Of a DNA stretch of 64,000 nt, positions 55,304-64,000 are shown one piece after another; within the stretch, counting starts at the first letter, position 1, and each line of letters opens with the position of its first letter. Under the pieces are notes generated by a model. The model had not been told where the DNA came from and did no database searches. It worked only from the letters and a program-made list of their open reading frames with translations. The DNA comes from Lentisphaerota bacterium (GTDB lineage: Bacteria > Verrucomicrobiota > Lentisphaeria > Victivallales > Victivallaceae): NCBI GenBank assembly GCA_024225035.1, contig JAAEMX010000430.1, positions 1 through 64,000 on the forward strand, written 5' to 3'. A program made the translations under genes and the position numbers.

Positions 55304-55647
55304 GCGCTGTAAGTGATTGGATAATCAAAATTGATTACTCCAATATTAACGTAATCGTCTTTTTGGTCAGCTTCATTATCGGCATACGGGTTTCCTTTAA
55401 TAAATTTTCCTGCGCGCCCCAACTTGCCGTTTGACGCAGTCTGAACCCCATGAAGAGCCTCCGCTGTATGGTTTGACAGAGATGAATCAATGACATCTTT
55501 AGCGCCGTTCCCTGCCCATTGACTTTCCTCCATTCGCCAGTAACCGACTAAATCCGTTCCTAAAGGCTCACGGCCCGGACTTTTTAAGCTTAGAAAAACC
55601 ATTAGTAAGATGGTTAACACTGCGGTGGTGATTCTGCACAATCTCAT
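55282..55647 (-). CDS. N-terminal fragment of the LamG/GH2-like protein (signal peptide plus partial LamG)
   Basis: A 121-residue frame starting with a Sec signal (MRLCRITTAVLTILLMVFLS) and a partial LamG domain (LVGYWRMEESQWAG, then INFDYPITYSAWIK). It stops at 55282 after a spurious LTL. The other frame resumes the same domain from about 55300 (TNSLTGKFLALGRYW). The break is at GGATAAAACTAAC. Repairing it would give one ~1680-residue secreted protein. AAAGGAGACTGGT precedes the ATG. Confidence 0.65.
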   Translation of the reverse strand: MRLCRITTAVLTILLMVFLSLKSPGREPLGTDLVGYWRMEESQWAGNGAKDVIDSSLSNHTAEALHGVQTASNGKLGRAGKFIKGNPYADNEADQKDDYVNIGVINFDYPITYSAWIKLTL

Positions 55648-56085
55648 ACCAGTCTCCTTTTAACGTTTTGTCCTGAAAACGTATTCCAATCCTGTTGAAT
55701 TCTGAATGCTTGAATATAATTTTATCTTCATTTAAATAAAAAAGCAAGTTATTTTCGAAAACGCTCACGAAAAACTTATATTCATAATATGAATACCATA
55801 ATAATGAATAAGAATAGAGTTTTTGCATACCCTTAAGAACAAAGCTCGTAACACAGCTATCTATCTTTATAAAGCAAAGGATTTTAGTTATTATCACTAA
55901 ACAAAATATATATATTCGCAAACACGCAAAATAATATCCTTACATAGCAAAAGGCTCAACAAAAAACTGCAGTAGATATCTGTGTACCAATATTCAGGTT
56001 TCTAGCCTGCAGCAATATAATAAATATTAAATTAGCCGCTGGATTTTTAATGCGGCCCGCTCTGAAAATAACTCAGGAGGAGAAT
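55648..56085. other. Divergent intergenic region before the second OTU gene
   Basis: AT-rich, 438 bases. It must hold promoters for the LamG gene (minus) and the second OTU gene (plus). A 117-codon minus-strand frame through it lacks a ribosome site and overlaps the LamG start, so I do not call it. No structured RNA recognised. Confidence 0.5.
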
Positions 56086-59000
56086 ATGCTTACCACAACT
56101 TCAAGTAACTCTATTCCAAATGATGGTCATTGCCTGTTCAGGTCAATTTCAGTAGCCAGACTAGGAAACAATCTAGACATTGCAGTATTAAATGAGAGAA
56201 ATAGCATTAAGTCCTTTCTTGATCGCCATGAAGAGGTTAGAGGCTGGTATTACAGTAGTGGAGACGCAAGACGCTATCGAGATATGTGTCTCATGAAAGG
56301 AAATGTTGTCTGGGGCTCCTTTACTGATATCATGTTATTGTCGCACCTTCGAAATATTGAAATACGTTTAATTACAATAAATAACAACTCGATAGCCAGC
56401 AGTGTTAATGTTAGAGGAATATCAAATCCTAACACTTTCAACATACCAACCAGGTTCGGTATCACCAGCAACAATTATATAACAATATATACAAACTCTA
56501 ACGGAAATCATTTCAGCGCCTTCCCAAACGACCCTTTTCTGGGCAGTACACAGCCAAGTTCAACATCCACTATATTCAATACTAATCCTCCTCCACCGCC
56601 TCCCCCGAAGCCAATATGCTATTCAAGTTCTTTAGTGAATAACTCAATATTGCAACCAGCGACATATTCATTTTCTTCATGTAATATTAACAATTCTTCA
56701 AGCGCCCAAAGTCAGAAACCTAGCATCATAAAGATTGAACCGCTAGCTCAAATGACACCAATAGCTACTTTTCTAAATAAGCAGAAAAGCTTTTTAATGA
56801 TTGACCTTACTTGTGACGAAGCCAGCAGTCATTTTTTTAATAACTGGGGCCTTAACCTGGATGGCAACCTGTTAGTAGAAAGGACGTCATTGGCCCCTGA
56901 GATCATTAATGCTGTAAAATATTTTATTAAAGAACCAGATAAAGAACCGGATAACAGCAATCTTAGAAGAAGCAAAAGGTTACAGTTACTCCCAAATACT
57001 AAAAAGTTGAATGAATATATCGGAAGAGGAATCTGCATTGATGATAATGTCTTAAAAAGCTGCTGTGCTTTTCAAAATAACTATAAAGGCTGGATGAATC
57101 ATTCTGCACAACAATTAAAACTATATTCCAACAAGAAAAATAAAGTATGGCTATACCTTCATGTTTCCCCATTATCATTAAGTTCGAATAGATATCCGAG
57201 GTATAACGGCATTAGAAAAATCGAAGTTGATGAGTATATAACATTATTAAAAATCACTAAGCAGCAAGTAATTAACTCAACGCAACCGCCAGTACAAATT
57301 CTCATTTACGGTGGAGTGTCAGAAAACGCGGAAGATATAGCTCTTTCAGAAAAATGTATAAACAACGCAGATGGTGAGCCCATCATGGGGATATGCTTAT
57401 TTGAAGAGTTTGCTGTATTAGCGCATGTTCGACAAAATCGCCTTCTTTTCAGTAGCTTCAGCAGCTTAAGCGGCCTTATACAAGGATTGATGAAAAAGCT
57501 GGGAATCAAATACTATTTCCTGTTTGACGACAGCCGTAACCAAGTATCTAACATCGAACTTACACTGTTAAATACGATAGTTGGTAAAAAACCATTTTAC
57601 ACAAGCACTTTAGGAGCCATTCCATTACAAGTTACAAATGTTAGAGCAGCACCATTTGTAAAACGTACTGCTGAAGAATATGTAAACTGCTCATCTAACC
57701 CACATAAAGCAAATGATTTATTGCATCAAATGGGGAAAATACCCTTAAAAGTATACTATAACTGCCTGAAGGATAAAACATCTTTCAATGGAGCATGGGA
57801 TAAATTATGGAGTTCATTTGGCAATGTAAACCAGCAGAATACAAAGACCTTCAACACGCATTCTTTAAGTCAGTTTTTATTATTGCTGCATCAATGGTAC
57901 AAGTCATACAGAACTAACCCGCAAATAGGCAAGGCAATACTTGATATGCAGTCAGAGTGTTTAAAGTATTTCAGGTTTTCCGGATATACACTTTACAGCG
58001 GAAGTCTTAGCAGCAACAACTGCAGTCAGGCTGTAGATAAAACTATTCAAGAACATTTCATTCTACAAAACAGCGCGTCTTTAAAGCCGTTACTTTCTGC
58101 AATATACAACGCTTACGCGCCTCTTTTCCTTGTTCTGTTAGATAACAACATCAATCAAACTCAAATTATGCTGAAAGCTCAGGATATATGGGGAGGAAGC
58201 TGGAGGATTCATCAGCATATGCAACAACAACAAATACAATCCATTACTACTACAACTAACAATAACCAGTCTACTGCTAATTTAAATACCAGCAGTTTTT
58301 CCATTACAACAAACTCAAACAATATGGGAATTCAAAAACAATTCACCAATAATACAACGTCCAATAAGCCTGTGCCTGTAATCCATAATCTTAATATACC
58401 TAACTCGACACAAATACCTGTAACTACAAACAATAATACAATGTCCAACAAATCTGTGCCTGTAATCCATAATCTTAATATACCTAACTCGACACAAATA
58501 CCTGTAACTACAAACAACAATACAACATCAAGCAACCCATTTAAAGATATTCCTAAAATTGATATAGATATGTCCAAGCTTCAACAGTTGTCAATGCCGC
58601 AGAATATTAACACAAATAAAAAGCCTGCTAATCCATTCAAAAACCCGCCAAAGGTCGATATTGACTTTTCAAAGCTGCCGACCTACCCTTCATCATTCAG
58701 TTTCAATCAGAATAATTCAAATTCTACTGTCCCCACACCAGACGATATAGAAATGAACTCCAAGAAAAAATCATCATCACGATCAACTAAAAAGAAGAAA
58801 AATAAAAAGTATATGACATACGTCAGAAAAAAAGATCATGATGGTGCATTTGAATGCCGCCTTTGCGATAAGTCCTATAATGAACAGTGGAAACTAAACC
58901 GTCATATGAAAAGTCACCAAAAAGCTCAATTTAAATGTCCGCATTGTGACATGGCTTTTAGAGAAAATTATAAACTGAACCGCCACCTTAAAATACATAA

Positions 59001-59379
59001 CAATAACAGAACAAAAAGTCATATCTGCCATGTCTGCGGCAGCGGCTTCCTTGAACGTGATTACCTCAATGCCCATATGAAGGTTCACACAGAAACTGAA
59101 AGCCATCCATGTCAACAATGTGATAGAAAATTCGATAGTTCTTCTAAATTAAATCGACATATGGTTGTACACACAGGCGAAAAGCCTCATCAGTGCAAAT
59201 ACTGCCTTAAAAGATTCAATGACAAATATAACCTTAAACAGCACTTAAGGATTCACAATAATGATAATACCCATCAGTGCATATTTTGTCATCAGACATT
59301 TACCAGTAGTACTGCACTTAAGTATCACTTAGATAACAATGTATGTTTTACCGGCACCAGCAGAAATAGAAAAAAATAA
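56086..59379 (+). CDS. OTU-family cysteine protease-like protein with six C2H2 zinc fingers (paralogue)
   Basis: A 1097-residue paralogue of the gene at 72-3419. The OTU domain is almost the same: PNDGHCLFRSIS with Asp13/Cys16, WGSFTDIMLLSHLRNIEIRL, and NHFSAF with His142. A poly-Pro run (PPPPPPPKP, about residues 169-177), the shared unknown middle region and an Asn/Thr-rich linker with an 84-bp tandem duplication follow. Residues about 923-1088 carry six fingers; the fourth and fifth are joined by TGEKPHQC, the canonical linker of eukaryotic DNA-binding C2H2 arrays, and the last is CCHC. ATG 56086 has CAGGAGGAGAAT; an in-frame ATG at 56050 does not. Function as for the paralogue. Confidence 0.8.
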   Translation: MLTTTSSNSIPNDGHCLFRSISVARLGNNLDIAVLNERNSIKSFLDRHEEVRGWYYSSGDARRYRDMCLMKGNVVWGSFTDIMLLSHLRNIEIRLITINNNSIASSVNVRGISNPNTFNIPTRFGITSNNYITIYTNSNGNHFSAFPNDPFLGSTQPSSTSTIFNTNPPPPPPPKPICYSSSLVNNSILQPATYSFSSCNINNSSSAQSQKPSIIKIEPLAQMTPIATFLNKQKSFLMIDLTCDEASSHFFNNWGLNLDGNLLVERTSLAPEIINAVKYFIKEPDKEPDNSNLRRSKRLQLLPNTKKLNEYIGRGICIDDNVLKSCCAFQNNYKGWMNHSAQQLKLYSNKKNKVWLYLHVSPLSLSSNRYPRYNGIRKIEVDEYITLLKITKQQVINSTQPPVQILIYGGVSENAEDIALSEKCINNADGEPIMGICLFEEFAVLAHVRQNRLLFSSFSSLSGLIQGLMKKLGIKYYFLFDDSRNQVSNIELTLLNTIVGKKPFYTSTLGAIPLQVTNVRAAPFVKRTAEEYVNCSSNPHKANDLLHQMGKIPLKVYYNCLKDKTSFNGAWDKLWSSFGNVNQQNTKTFNTHSLSQFLLLLHQWYKSYRTNPQIGKAILDMQSECLKYFRFSGYTLYSGSLSSNNCSQAVDKTIQEHFILQNSASLKPLLSAIYNAYAPLFLVLLDNNINQTQIMLKAQDIWGGSWRIHQHMQQQQIQSITTTTNNNQSTANLNTSSFSITTNSNNMGIQKQFTNNTTSNKPVPVIHNLNIPNSTQIPVTTNNNTMSNKSVPVIHNLNIPNSTQIPVTTNNNTTSSNPFKDIPKIDIDMSKLQQLSMPQNINTNKKPANPFKNPPKVDIDFSKLPTYPSSFSFNQNNSNSTVPTPDDIEMNSKKKSSSRSTKKKKNKKYMTYVRKKDHDGAFECRLCDKSYNEQWKLNRHMKSHQKAQFKCPHCDMAFRENYKLNRHLKIHNNNRTKSHICHVCGSGFLERDYLNAHMKVHTETESHPCQQCDRKFDSSSKLNRHMVVHTGEKPHQCKYCLKRFNDKYNLKQHLRIHNNDNTHQCIFCHQTFTSSTALKYHLDNNVCFTGTSRNRKK
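58347..58528 (+). repeat. 84-bp tandem duplication inside the second OTU gene
   Basis: Units start at 58347 and 58431, with a third partial copy from 58515. Each encodes PVPVIHNLNIPNSTQIPVTT with flanking Asn/Thr. The two full units differ at only a few bases, so the duplication is recent. In-frame, lengthening the linker before the fingers. Confidence 0.92.
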
Positions 59380-59391
59380 CTCCTGAGCAAT

Positions 59392-59435
59392 ATATCAGGT
59401 TTCTGGAAGGAGTTCAGGAACCTGATATTCATTAT
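59392..59435 (+). terminator. Terminator of the second OTU gene
   Basis: ATATCAGGTT (59392-59401) and AACCTGATAT (59419-59428) pair perfectly, then TCATTATTTTTC. It lies 12 bases past the stop codon. Confidence 0.75.
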
Positions 59436-59592
59436 TTTTCTCATAACTTTCACCTGAACACAGCCTTATAAAATCAAGGCCTTTGCAAGAATCATACACA
59501 AAAACACCATTATACTTCATTTACGTATTCAGCTTAAACATTTAACTTATTTTTAGTTAGAATAATATTCACTAAATTTTGGAGTTTTCATA

Positions 59593-60915
59593 ATGGCAAA
59601 AGCTGACACTACTTGGTTCGATAACGCTAAATTCGGGATGTTTGTTCATTTTGGTCTTTACAGTAACCCCGCCGGGATATGGAAAGGTCAGAAGATGGGT
59701 AGAAACTGGTATGCTGAATGGTTACAGATGCAGGCCGATTGGCCTAAAGGCATTCCTAAAGAAGAATATATGCAACTTGCAAATGAGTTCAACCCAGTTG
59801 ATTTTGACGCTGAAGAATGGATCAAACTGTGTAAAGAAAGCGGTGCAAAATATTTCCTGATAACCGCCAAACATCATGACGGCTTTGCTCTTTGGGACAG
59901 CAAAGTCTCTGATTACAATATCGTAAAAGCCACTCCTTTTAAACGTGATATTCTGCGTGAATTAAAAGACGCCTGCGACAAATACGGAATTATTTTTGGC
60001 TGCTACTACTCACATTGGCAGGACTGGGAGCACGAAGGAGGAGCACTTCCTCATTGGCCGGAGCTTCCAGAATCAGGATGGGAACTGGCTGCAGACGGCA
60101 CACCAATACCAGAGCCCCCGAAACCTCAGCCGTCCCAAGAGCAATTCGAAAAGTACTGGCAGGGGAAATGCCTCCCTCAAGTAGCTGAGCTTATTAGTGA
60201 ATATGACGCAAAATTTTTCTGGTTTGACAGTTGGCGTGAAACTCCGTTTCTAAATGATAAACGTATTAATGAATTGATTACATTGTGCCATAAACTAGAC
60301 CCCGAATGTCTGGTTAACAGTCGTATTGGCACTACCTGGAATCATAGTAAGGGCGATGATGTTGTTGACTATATTTCAATGTTCGACAATCATTTTCCTG
60401 GTGGAATCATTAAAACTAAGTGGGAAACCAGCGGTACCTTTAACCGTTCATGGGGATATCACAAACTTGACTTTGCATGGAACGGTTCCAACAAATTATT
60501 GCGCTATCTGATCGATAATGTCAGTCGAAACGGTAATTTCCAGCTGAACTGCGGACCAACAGGTTCGGGTAAAATCCCGGCTCCTTCTTACCGTCGCATG
60601 AAAGAAATGGGAGCATGGCTTTATGCAAACGGAGAGGCTGTTTACAATACACGCCATACTGATTATAAGGAACCATTGTGGGGACGATTAACCCAAAGCA
60701 TAGACAAGACAAAACTGTATGCGGTAATCTATGACAATGACACAAATCAGCAATTGATTATAGAAGGAGTTGCCAGAGAACCCAACTCTGCTGAAATACT
60801 GGAAACAGGTCAAAAAGTTGAGTTCAAACTCAGAGGGTCGGATCTGATTATTCAAATGCCTGCAGATAGTAGCTCTACTGAACTAAATGTGATTGTTTTT
60901 CAGTTCAACACTTAA
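59593..60915 (+). CDS. Alpha-L-fucosidase (GH29)
   Basis: A GH29 fucosidase of 440 aa. KFGMFVHFGLYSNPAGIW is the family opening, ITAKHHDGFALWDS the conserved HHDGF, and FFWFDSW carries the nucleophile Asp. RIGTTWNHSKGDD and WETSGTFNRSWGYHKLD follow. No signal peptide, so it is cytoplasmic and likely works on imported fucosylated saccharides. It is followed 11 bases later by sugar ABC permeases, with GGAGTTTTCATA at its own start. Confidence 0.93.
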   Translation: MAKADTTWFDNAKFGMFVHFGLYSNPAGIWKGQKMGRNWYAEWLQMQADWPKGIPKEEYMQLANEFNPVDFDAEEWIKLCKESGAKYFLITAKHHDGFALWDSKVSDYNIVKATPFKRDILRELKDACDKYGIIFGCYYSHWQDWEHEGGALPHWPELPESGWELAADGTPIPEPPKPQPSQEQFEKYWQGKCLPQVAELISEYDAKFFWFDSWRETPFLNDKRINELITLCHKLDPECLVNSRIGTTWNHSKGDDVVDYISMFDNHFPGGIIKTKWETSGTFNRSWGYHKLDFAWNGSNKLLRYLIDNVSRNGNFQLNCGPTGSGKIPAPSYRRMKEMGAWLYANGEAVYNTRHTDYKEPLWGRLTQSIDKTKLYAVIYDNDTNQQLIIEGVAREPNSAEILETGQKVEFKLRGSDLIIQMPADSSSTELNVIVFQFNT

Positions 60916-60926
60916 GGAGTATTGAA

Positions 60927-62045
60927 GTGTCCAGACATAACAAACTTAACATGAAGAATGTCGGTATAGCCTTAATTTTCCTATTGCCAAATCTTCTCGG
61001 TTTTATATGTTTTACAGCATATCCTGTAGTTTTAAGTTTATTCATGAGCTTCACTAACTGGAGTCTGAAAAAGTCTGTCGAATTCGAATTCGTCGGCATG
61101 CGAAACTATATGGATCTGGTGTCAAGCAGAGAATTCTGGTTTTATCTTTATAACACTCTTTACTTCATGATCGGAATACCATTCTCGATAATCGGGAGTT
61201 TGCTGCTGGCAAACTTGCTGGTGGATAGAATGATGATGAAAAGCAAAAAGAGAAAGTTTATCCTGTTCATAACGGTGCTGGCTCTGGGCGCTATTTCCAC
61301 TTTATTCTTCGCTCTTGGGGGCAAGAAGGATACAGCTTTAATACTGGCACTTGTATATGCTGCCGCTGCCGCGGGTATTATGTTTGGCAGTATGTCGTTT
61401 AGAACCATGCTTTATATTCCAAGCTTTGCGTCCGGCATTTCAACGATGATTCTCTGGAAGGAAATATTTAACCCGTATCATGGTTTATTCAATAATATAA
61501 TCAGCAATCTTAATTCTATTTTTCATTTGAATATTGACGCTCCAACCTGGTTGGCTAGTACACAAAACTTACTGGGTTTTCTGCCTCTACCGGAATGGCT
61601 TAACAGTGGCGGTTTTGGCCTTGGCGCAAGGGAAGCTATTATTATAATGGGTGTGTGGATGGCGATAGGCGGCAATAACATGATTCTCTACATAGCCTCT
61701 ATTTCAAACATTCCTGACAGCATGTACGAAGCCGCAGACATTGATGGAGCGGGAAGTCTGGCAAAATTCTGGTATATAACTATTCCATCCGTAGCCCCAA
61801 CAACATTTTTCATTTCAATAATGTCAGTTATCGGCGGTCTGCAAGGAGGTTTTGCCCAAGCCAGGATCATGACTAACGGGGGACCGGCCGGCACAACAAC
61901 GACTCTTGGGTATCATATTTATACAAAAGGTTTTGAAGAGCTTGATTTTGGCTATGCTTCAGCAATAGCCTGGATCATGTTTATCATGATATTTGTGCTG
62001 ACCATTATCAACTGGAAATACGGTAATCGGAAGATGGAGGCTTAA
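60927..62045 (+). CDS. Carbohydrate ABC permease, UgpA/MalF-like, with an inserted membrane segment
   Basis: A CUT1-type permease of 372 aa, longer than the usual ~300. The EAA loop is SMYEAADIDGAGSLAKFWYI. Between LLVDR and FRTMLYIPSFAS lies an insertion (about residues 100-150) of two hydrophobic helices with KSKKRKFILFITVLALGAIS and a KKDTALILALVYAAAAAGI stretch not expected in this family. GTG start at 60927, supported by AAGGAG seven bases before. Pairs with the next permease. Confidence 0.85.
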   Translation: MSRHNKLNMKNVGIALIFLLPNLLGFICFTAYPVVLSLFMSFTNWSLKKSVEFEFVGMRNYMDLVSSREFWFYLYNTLYFMIGIPFSIIGSLLLANLLVDRMMMKSKKRKFILFITVLALGAISTLFFALGGKKDTALILALVYAAAAAGIMFGSMSFRTMLYIPSFASGISTMILWKEIFNPYHGLFNNIISNLNSIFHLNIDAPTWLASTQNLLGFLPLPEWLNSGGFGLGAREAIIIMGVWMAIGGNNMILYIASISNIPDSMYEAADIDGAGSLAKFWYITIPSVAPTTFFISIMSVIGGLQGGFAQARIMTNGGPAGTTTTLGYHIYTKGFEELDFGYASAIAWIMFIMIFVLTIINWKYGNRKMEA

Positions 62046-62048
62046 ATA

Positions 62049-62933
62049 ATGTCTAGTATATATTCATGGCGGCAAAGCAGCGCATGGCGAGGCTTTACTG
62101 CTGTTTTAAAATTTTTCTTTGTTACACTGCTGGCAGCCGCAATGTTTCTTCCGTTCGTCTGGATGGTCTGTACAGCATTCAAGTCGTCAACCGAAGTGGA
62201 AGGTGCGCATTTCTGGCCTCAATTAACTAAACCTGAAAACTTCAAAGTGGTTTTAAGGATAATAAAAGATCCGTTTTCTGGTAACTATCTTGACCTGCAC
62301 ATATTACGCTGGGTTTTCAACAGTATATTCTTTGCCAGCTGGACGGTTACTTTACAGGTATTCACGAGTTCTCTTGCCGCATATGCTTTCAGCAGAATAG
62401 AATGGATGTGGCGGGATAAGATATTCCTGCTGTATCTTTCCACAATGATGATTCCCGGACTGGTGCTGACAATACCACAGTTTCAAATAATGGTTAACTT
62501 AAACTTGGTAGACACTTACACAGGAATTATTATCCCCGGAGCATTTTCAGCCTTCGGAACATTCATGCTGCGACAATTCATGCTGGGTATTCCAATGAGC
62601 TACAACGAAGCTGCGGCAATTGACGGAGCCAATCATTTTCAAGTTTACCTGGATGTAATACTGCCATTGTGCAAACCGGGTATGATTACTTTGGCTATTT
62701 TCACATTTCTCGGCAGTTATAGAAGTCTGTTATGGCCTCTGATCATGATAAAAAGTGCCAATATACGCACTGTTCCAATTGGCCTGCTTACATTTCAGGG
62801 ACAATATGGTAATCAGATTGAGCTGTTGATGGCGACAACAGTTATATGTATTATTCCTCTGATTATTCTATTTTGCTTCCTGCAGAAAAGACTTGTCAGC
62901 GGCATTAATCTATCGGGCGGCGTCAAAGAATAA
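62049..62933 (+). CDS. Carbohydrate ABC permease, UgpE/MalG-like
   Basis: The second permease subunit (294 aa). MVCTAFKSSTEVEGAHFWPQ is the usual first loop, and SYNEAAAIDGANHFQVYLDV the EAA motif, with QKRLVSGINLSGGVKE as the typical C-terminus. Starts three bases after the other permease. Together they import an oligosaccharide for the fucosidase, with an ATPase encoded elsewhere. Confidence 0.9.
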   Translation: MSSIYSWRQSSAWRGFTAVLKFFFVTLLAAAMFLPFVWMVCTAFKSSTEVEGAHFWPQLTKPENFKVVLRIIKDPFSGNYLDLHILRWVFNSIFFASWTVTLQVFTSSLAAYAFSRIEWMWRDKIFLLYLSTMMIPGLVLTIPQFQIMVNLNLVDTYTGIIIPGAFSAFGTFMLRQFMLGIPMSYNEAAAIDGANHFQVYLDVILPLCKPGMITLAIFTFLGSYRSLLWPLIMIKSANIRTVPIGLLTFQGQYGNQIELLMATTVICIIPLIILFCFLQKRLVSGINLSGGVKE

Positions 62934-62946
62934 AAAGGGGTTCAAG

Positions 62947-63246
62947 ATGAGGTCAACAATTTTCACTGTAATAACAATATTATGTATATTGAGTATAATA
63001 TTCATTATTTCATCGTCTGATAAAACTGCCGGAGGCAAAAAAAATCTTATCTGGACAACTGACCCAAATCCACAACGAACCGGTCAAATATCCGGCTTTA
63101 ATGAAGACCGTTCAGATATAGAACTAAAAGCCGACCCTAATAACAGCGATATAATGAAAGTTATTATCCAGAGCTCTGCAGGTGTCGGCCCCGATATTTA
63201 TAGCTTTACTATTTTAATTACGATTTGCTGTTTAGCTGTCCTGTAA
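62947..63246 (+). pseudogene. Truncated ABC solute-binding protein
   Basis: A 99-residue frame that starts as an extracellular sugar-binding protein: a signal-anchor (FTVITILCILSIIFIISS), then NLIWTTDPNPQRTGQISGFN and MKVIIQSSAGVGPDIYSF, the family's first strand and ligand loop. It then turns into a short hydrophobic tail and stops, some 300 residues short. The convergent prepilin gene begins seven bases later, so the 3' end was replaced. AAAAGGGGTTCAAG precedes the ATG. The permeases next to it therefore lack a functional partner here. Confidence 0.8.
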
Positions 63247-63252
63247 ATGATA

Positions 63253-64000
63253 TCACTTATGGTAACCGTTCCAGCCTACTCCTGCTCCGGTATTGCCAAC
63301 ACTGTTTTGCATCATCAGCATCGCTTTGATCACTTTTGCGGATTCAACATGTCCGTCAAGAAACATGTAATTGCCTCCCATGTTATGACGGTTTGCATAG
63401 TACAGCGAATTCCCTCTTGGTTTATTAGCAAGAAATTGCATATGTCTGTTTTGCAAACTGCCATCAGGTTTTACTCGCATTTGATCAGAATTATCATCAG
63501 GATTATCTGCTATAGTAATCTGTTGAGTAGGTTTGGTGAACATATTAGTCTTTTTGTATTTTACATTACTGCCACCATTTGTAAAATATGCTACTGGAGC
63601 CCACATGCTGGCATCAATTGAAAGAAATTGCTCTGCAACTCCATACCCCAATCCGGTATCAGCGGTGCCAATGCAGCGTAAGACCTTAGGCGCATTCAAT
63701 TTTGAATTATTCCAGTACTTCGTTGGATTATTACCAGCATATTTGTTTGCATAAGGAGGAATTACTTTTTCCAACCCCATATAATCAGCTAAAAAAGTGA
63801 ACCAAGCCTGAGATGCAAGATTCTGGCATTTTGCTGGCGGCAAAAAATCATCATTATCCGATGGATACATATTCCATGCAATACCAATTTGTTTCAGATT
63901 AGATGCACAGCTAATTGCTTTTGCCGCGTTTCTAGCTTTACTGAGAGCAGGAAGCAGCATTCCAGCAAGGATTGCTATGATCGCTACTATCACAACGAGA
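63253..64000 (-). CDS. Prepilin-type leader protein, partial (5' end outside the window)
   Basis: Continues past the right edge. At the edge the reading is LVVIVAIIA, so the true start lies upstream; the visible ATG codon is inside the hydrophobic leader. Then [38 protein letters not shown], and a C-terminal [12 protein letters not shown], the same architecture as the protein at 15458-16291. It is convergent with the truncated sugar-binding gene. Confidence 0.85.
   Translation of the reverse strand, partial: LVVIVAIIAILAGMLLPALSKARNAAKAISCASNLKQIGIAWNMYPSDNDDFLPPAKCQNLASQAWFTFLADYMGLEKVIPPYANKYAGNNPTKYWNNSKLNAPKVLRCIGTADTGLGYGVAEQFLSIDASMWAPVAYFTNGGSNVKYKKTNMFTKPTQQITIADNPDDNSDQMRVKPDGSLQNRHMQFLANKPRGNSLYYANRHNMGGNYMFLDGHVESAKVIKAMLMMQNSVGNTGAGVGWNGYHK

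Noticed and set aside
55568-55921. 117-codon minus-strand frame
   Set aside because: No ribosome site, overlaps the LamG gene start out of frame, AT-driven composition.
63247-63621. 124-codon plus-strand frame
   Set aside because: Antisense to the prepilin-type gene, which has clear family motifs.

Overview
The window reads as a chromosomal segment of a Lentisphaerota (Victivallales/Lentisphaerales-like) bacterium. This is inferred, not proven. The pointers are two prepilin-leader proteins with the [19 protein letters not shown]-type N-terminus and a C-terminal DGH motif, a giant secreted LamG/GH2-like protein, a GH29 fucosidase with a carbohydrate ABC transporter, and moderate-to-low GC with Shine-Dalgarno-led, tightly packed operons. 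Overlaid on ordinary metabolism are proteins of a kind usually aimed at eukaryotes: two OTU-protease/C2H2 zinc-finger proteins and an edema-factor/ExoY-type nucleotidyl cyclase. A host-associated or protist-interacting life is therefore plausible.

Layout. 72-3419 (-): OTU plus nine C2H2 fingers. 3876-11362 (+): a cobalamin corrin-ring operon (cobO, cbiC, cbiD, cbiET, cbiFG, cbiH, cbiA). 11359-16490 (-): a convergent operon under a cobalamin riboswitch, encoding a prepilin-like protein, a HutW/HemW-like radical SAM protein and a BtuFCD-type ABC importer. 16542-17398 (-): an unknown gene broken by a frameshift. 17875-27865 (+): a myo-inositol operon (iolT, iolG, a transaldolase-like gene, iolB, iolD, iolE, a second iolG, iolA) without iolC or iolJ. 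28084-29205 (+): a nucleotidyl cyclase toxin homologue. 29531-39571 (+): a compact six-gene operon I do not recognise, made of a ComEC-like metallo-hydrolase, a uracil-DNA-glycosylase homologue, an amidohydrolase with an unknown C-terminal domain, a GDPD-fold protein lacking its catalytic residues, a tandem AhpD-like protein lacking the usual cysteine pair, and a cysteine-rich protein resembling Fe-S UDGs.

39704-40585: tRNA-Glu, a nitroreductase and tRNA-Ser. Just past the tRNA-Ser 3' end lie an attachment-like direct repeat and decayed GH3 and LacI genes (40804-42149), i.e. a scar of an integration hotspot. 42352-50380 (+): a Cys-rich unknown protein and two duplicated ~980-residue unknown proteins. 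50600-55647 (-): the secreted LamG/GH2-like protein, split by one frameshift. 56086-59379 (+): the second OTU/zinc-finger protein (six fingers), in inverted orientation to the first. 59593-63246 (+): GH29 fucosidase, two carbohydrate ABC permeases and a truncated solute-binding protein. 63253-64000 (-): a prepilin-like gene running off the window.

The cobalamin modules form one economy: synthesis on the plus strand, riboswitch-controlled import on the minus strand. The inositol operon should take inositol to acetyl-CoA if the transaldolase-like protein supplies the missing aldol cleavage. The strongest candidates for undescribed biology are the OTU/zinc-finger pair, the six-gene operon at 29531-39571, the twin 980-residue proteins, and the B12-controlled prepilin/radical-SAM pair.
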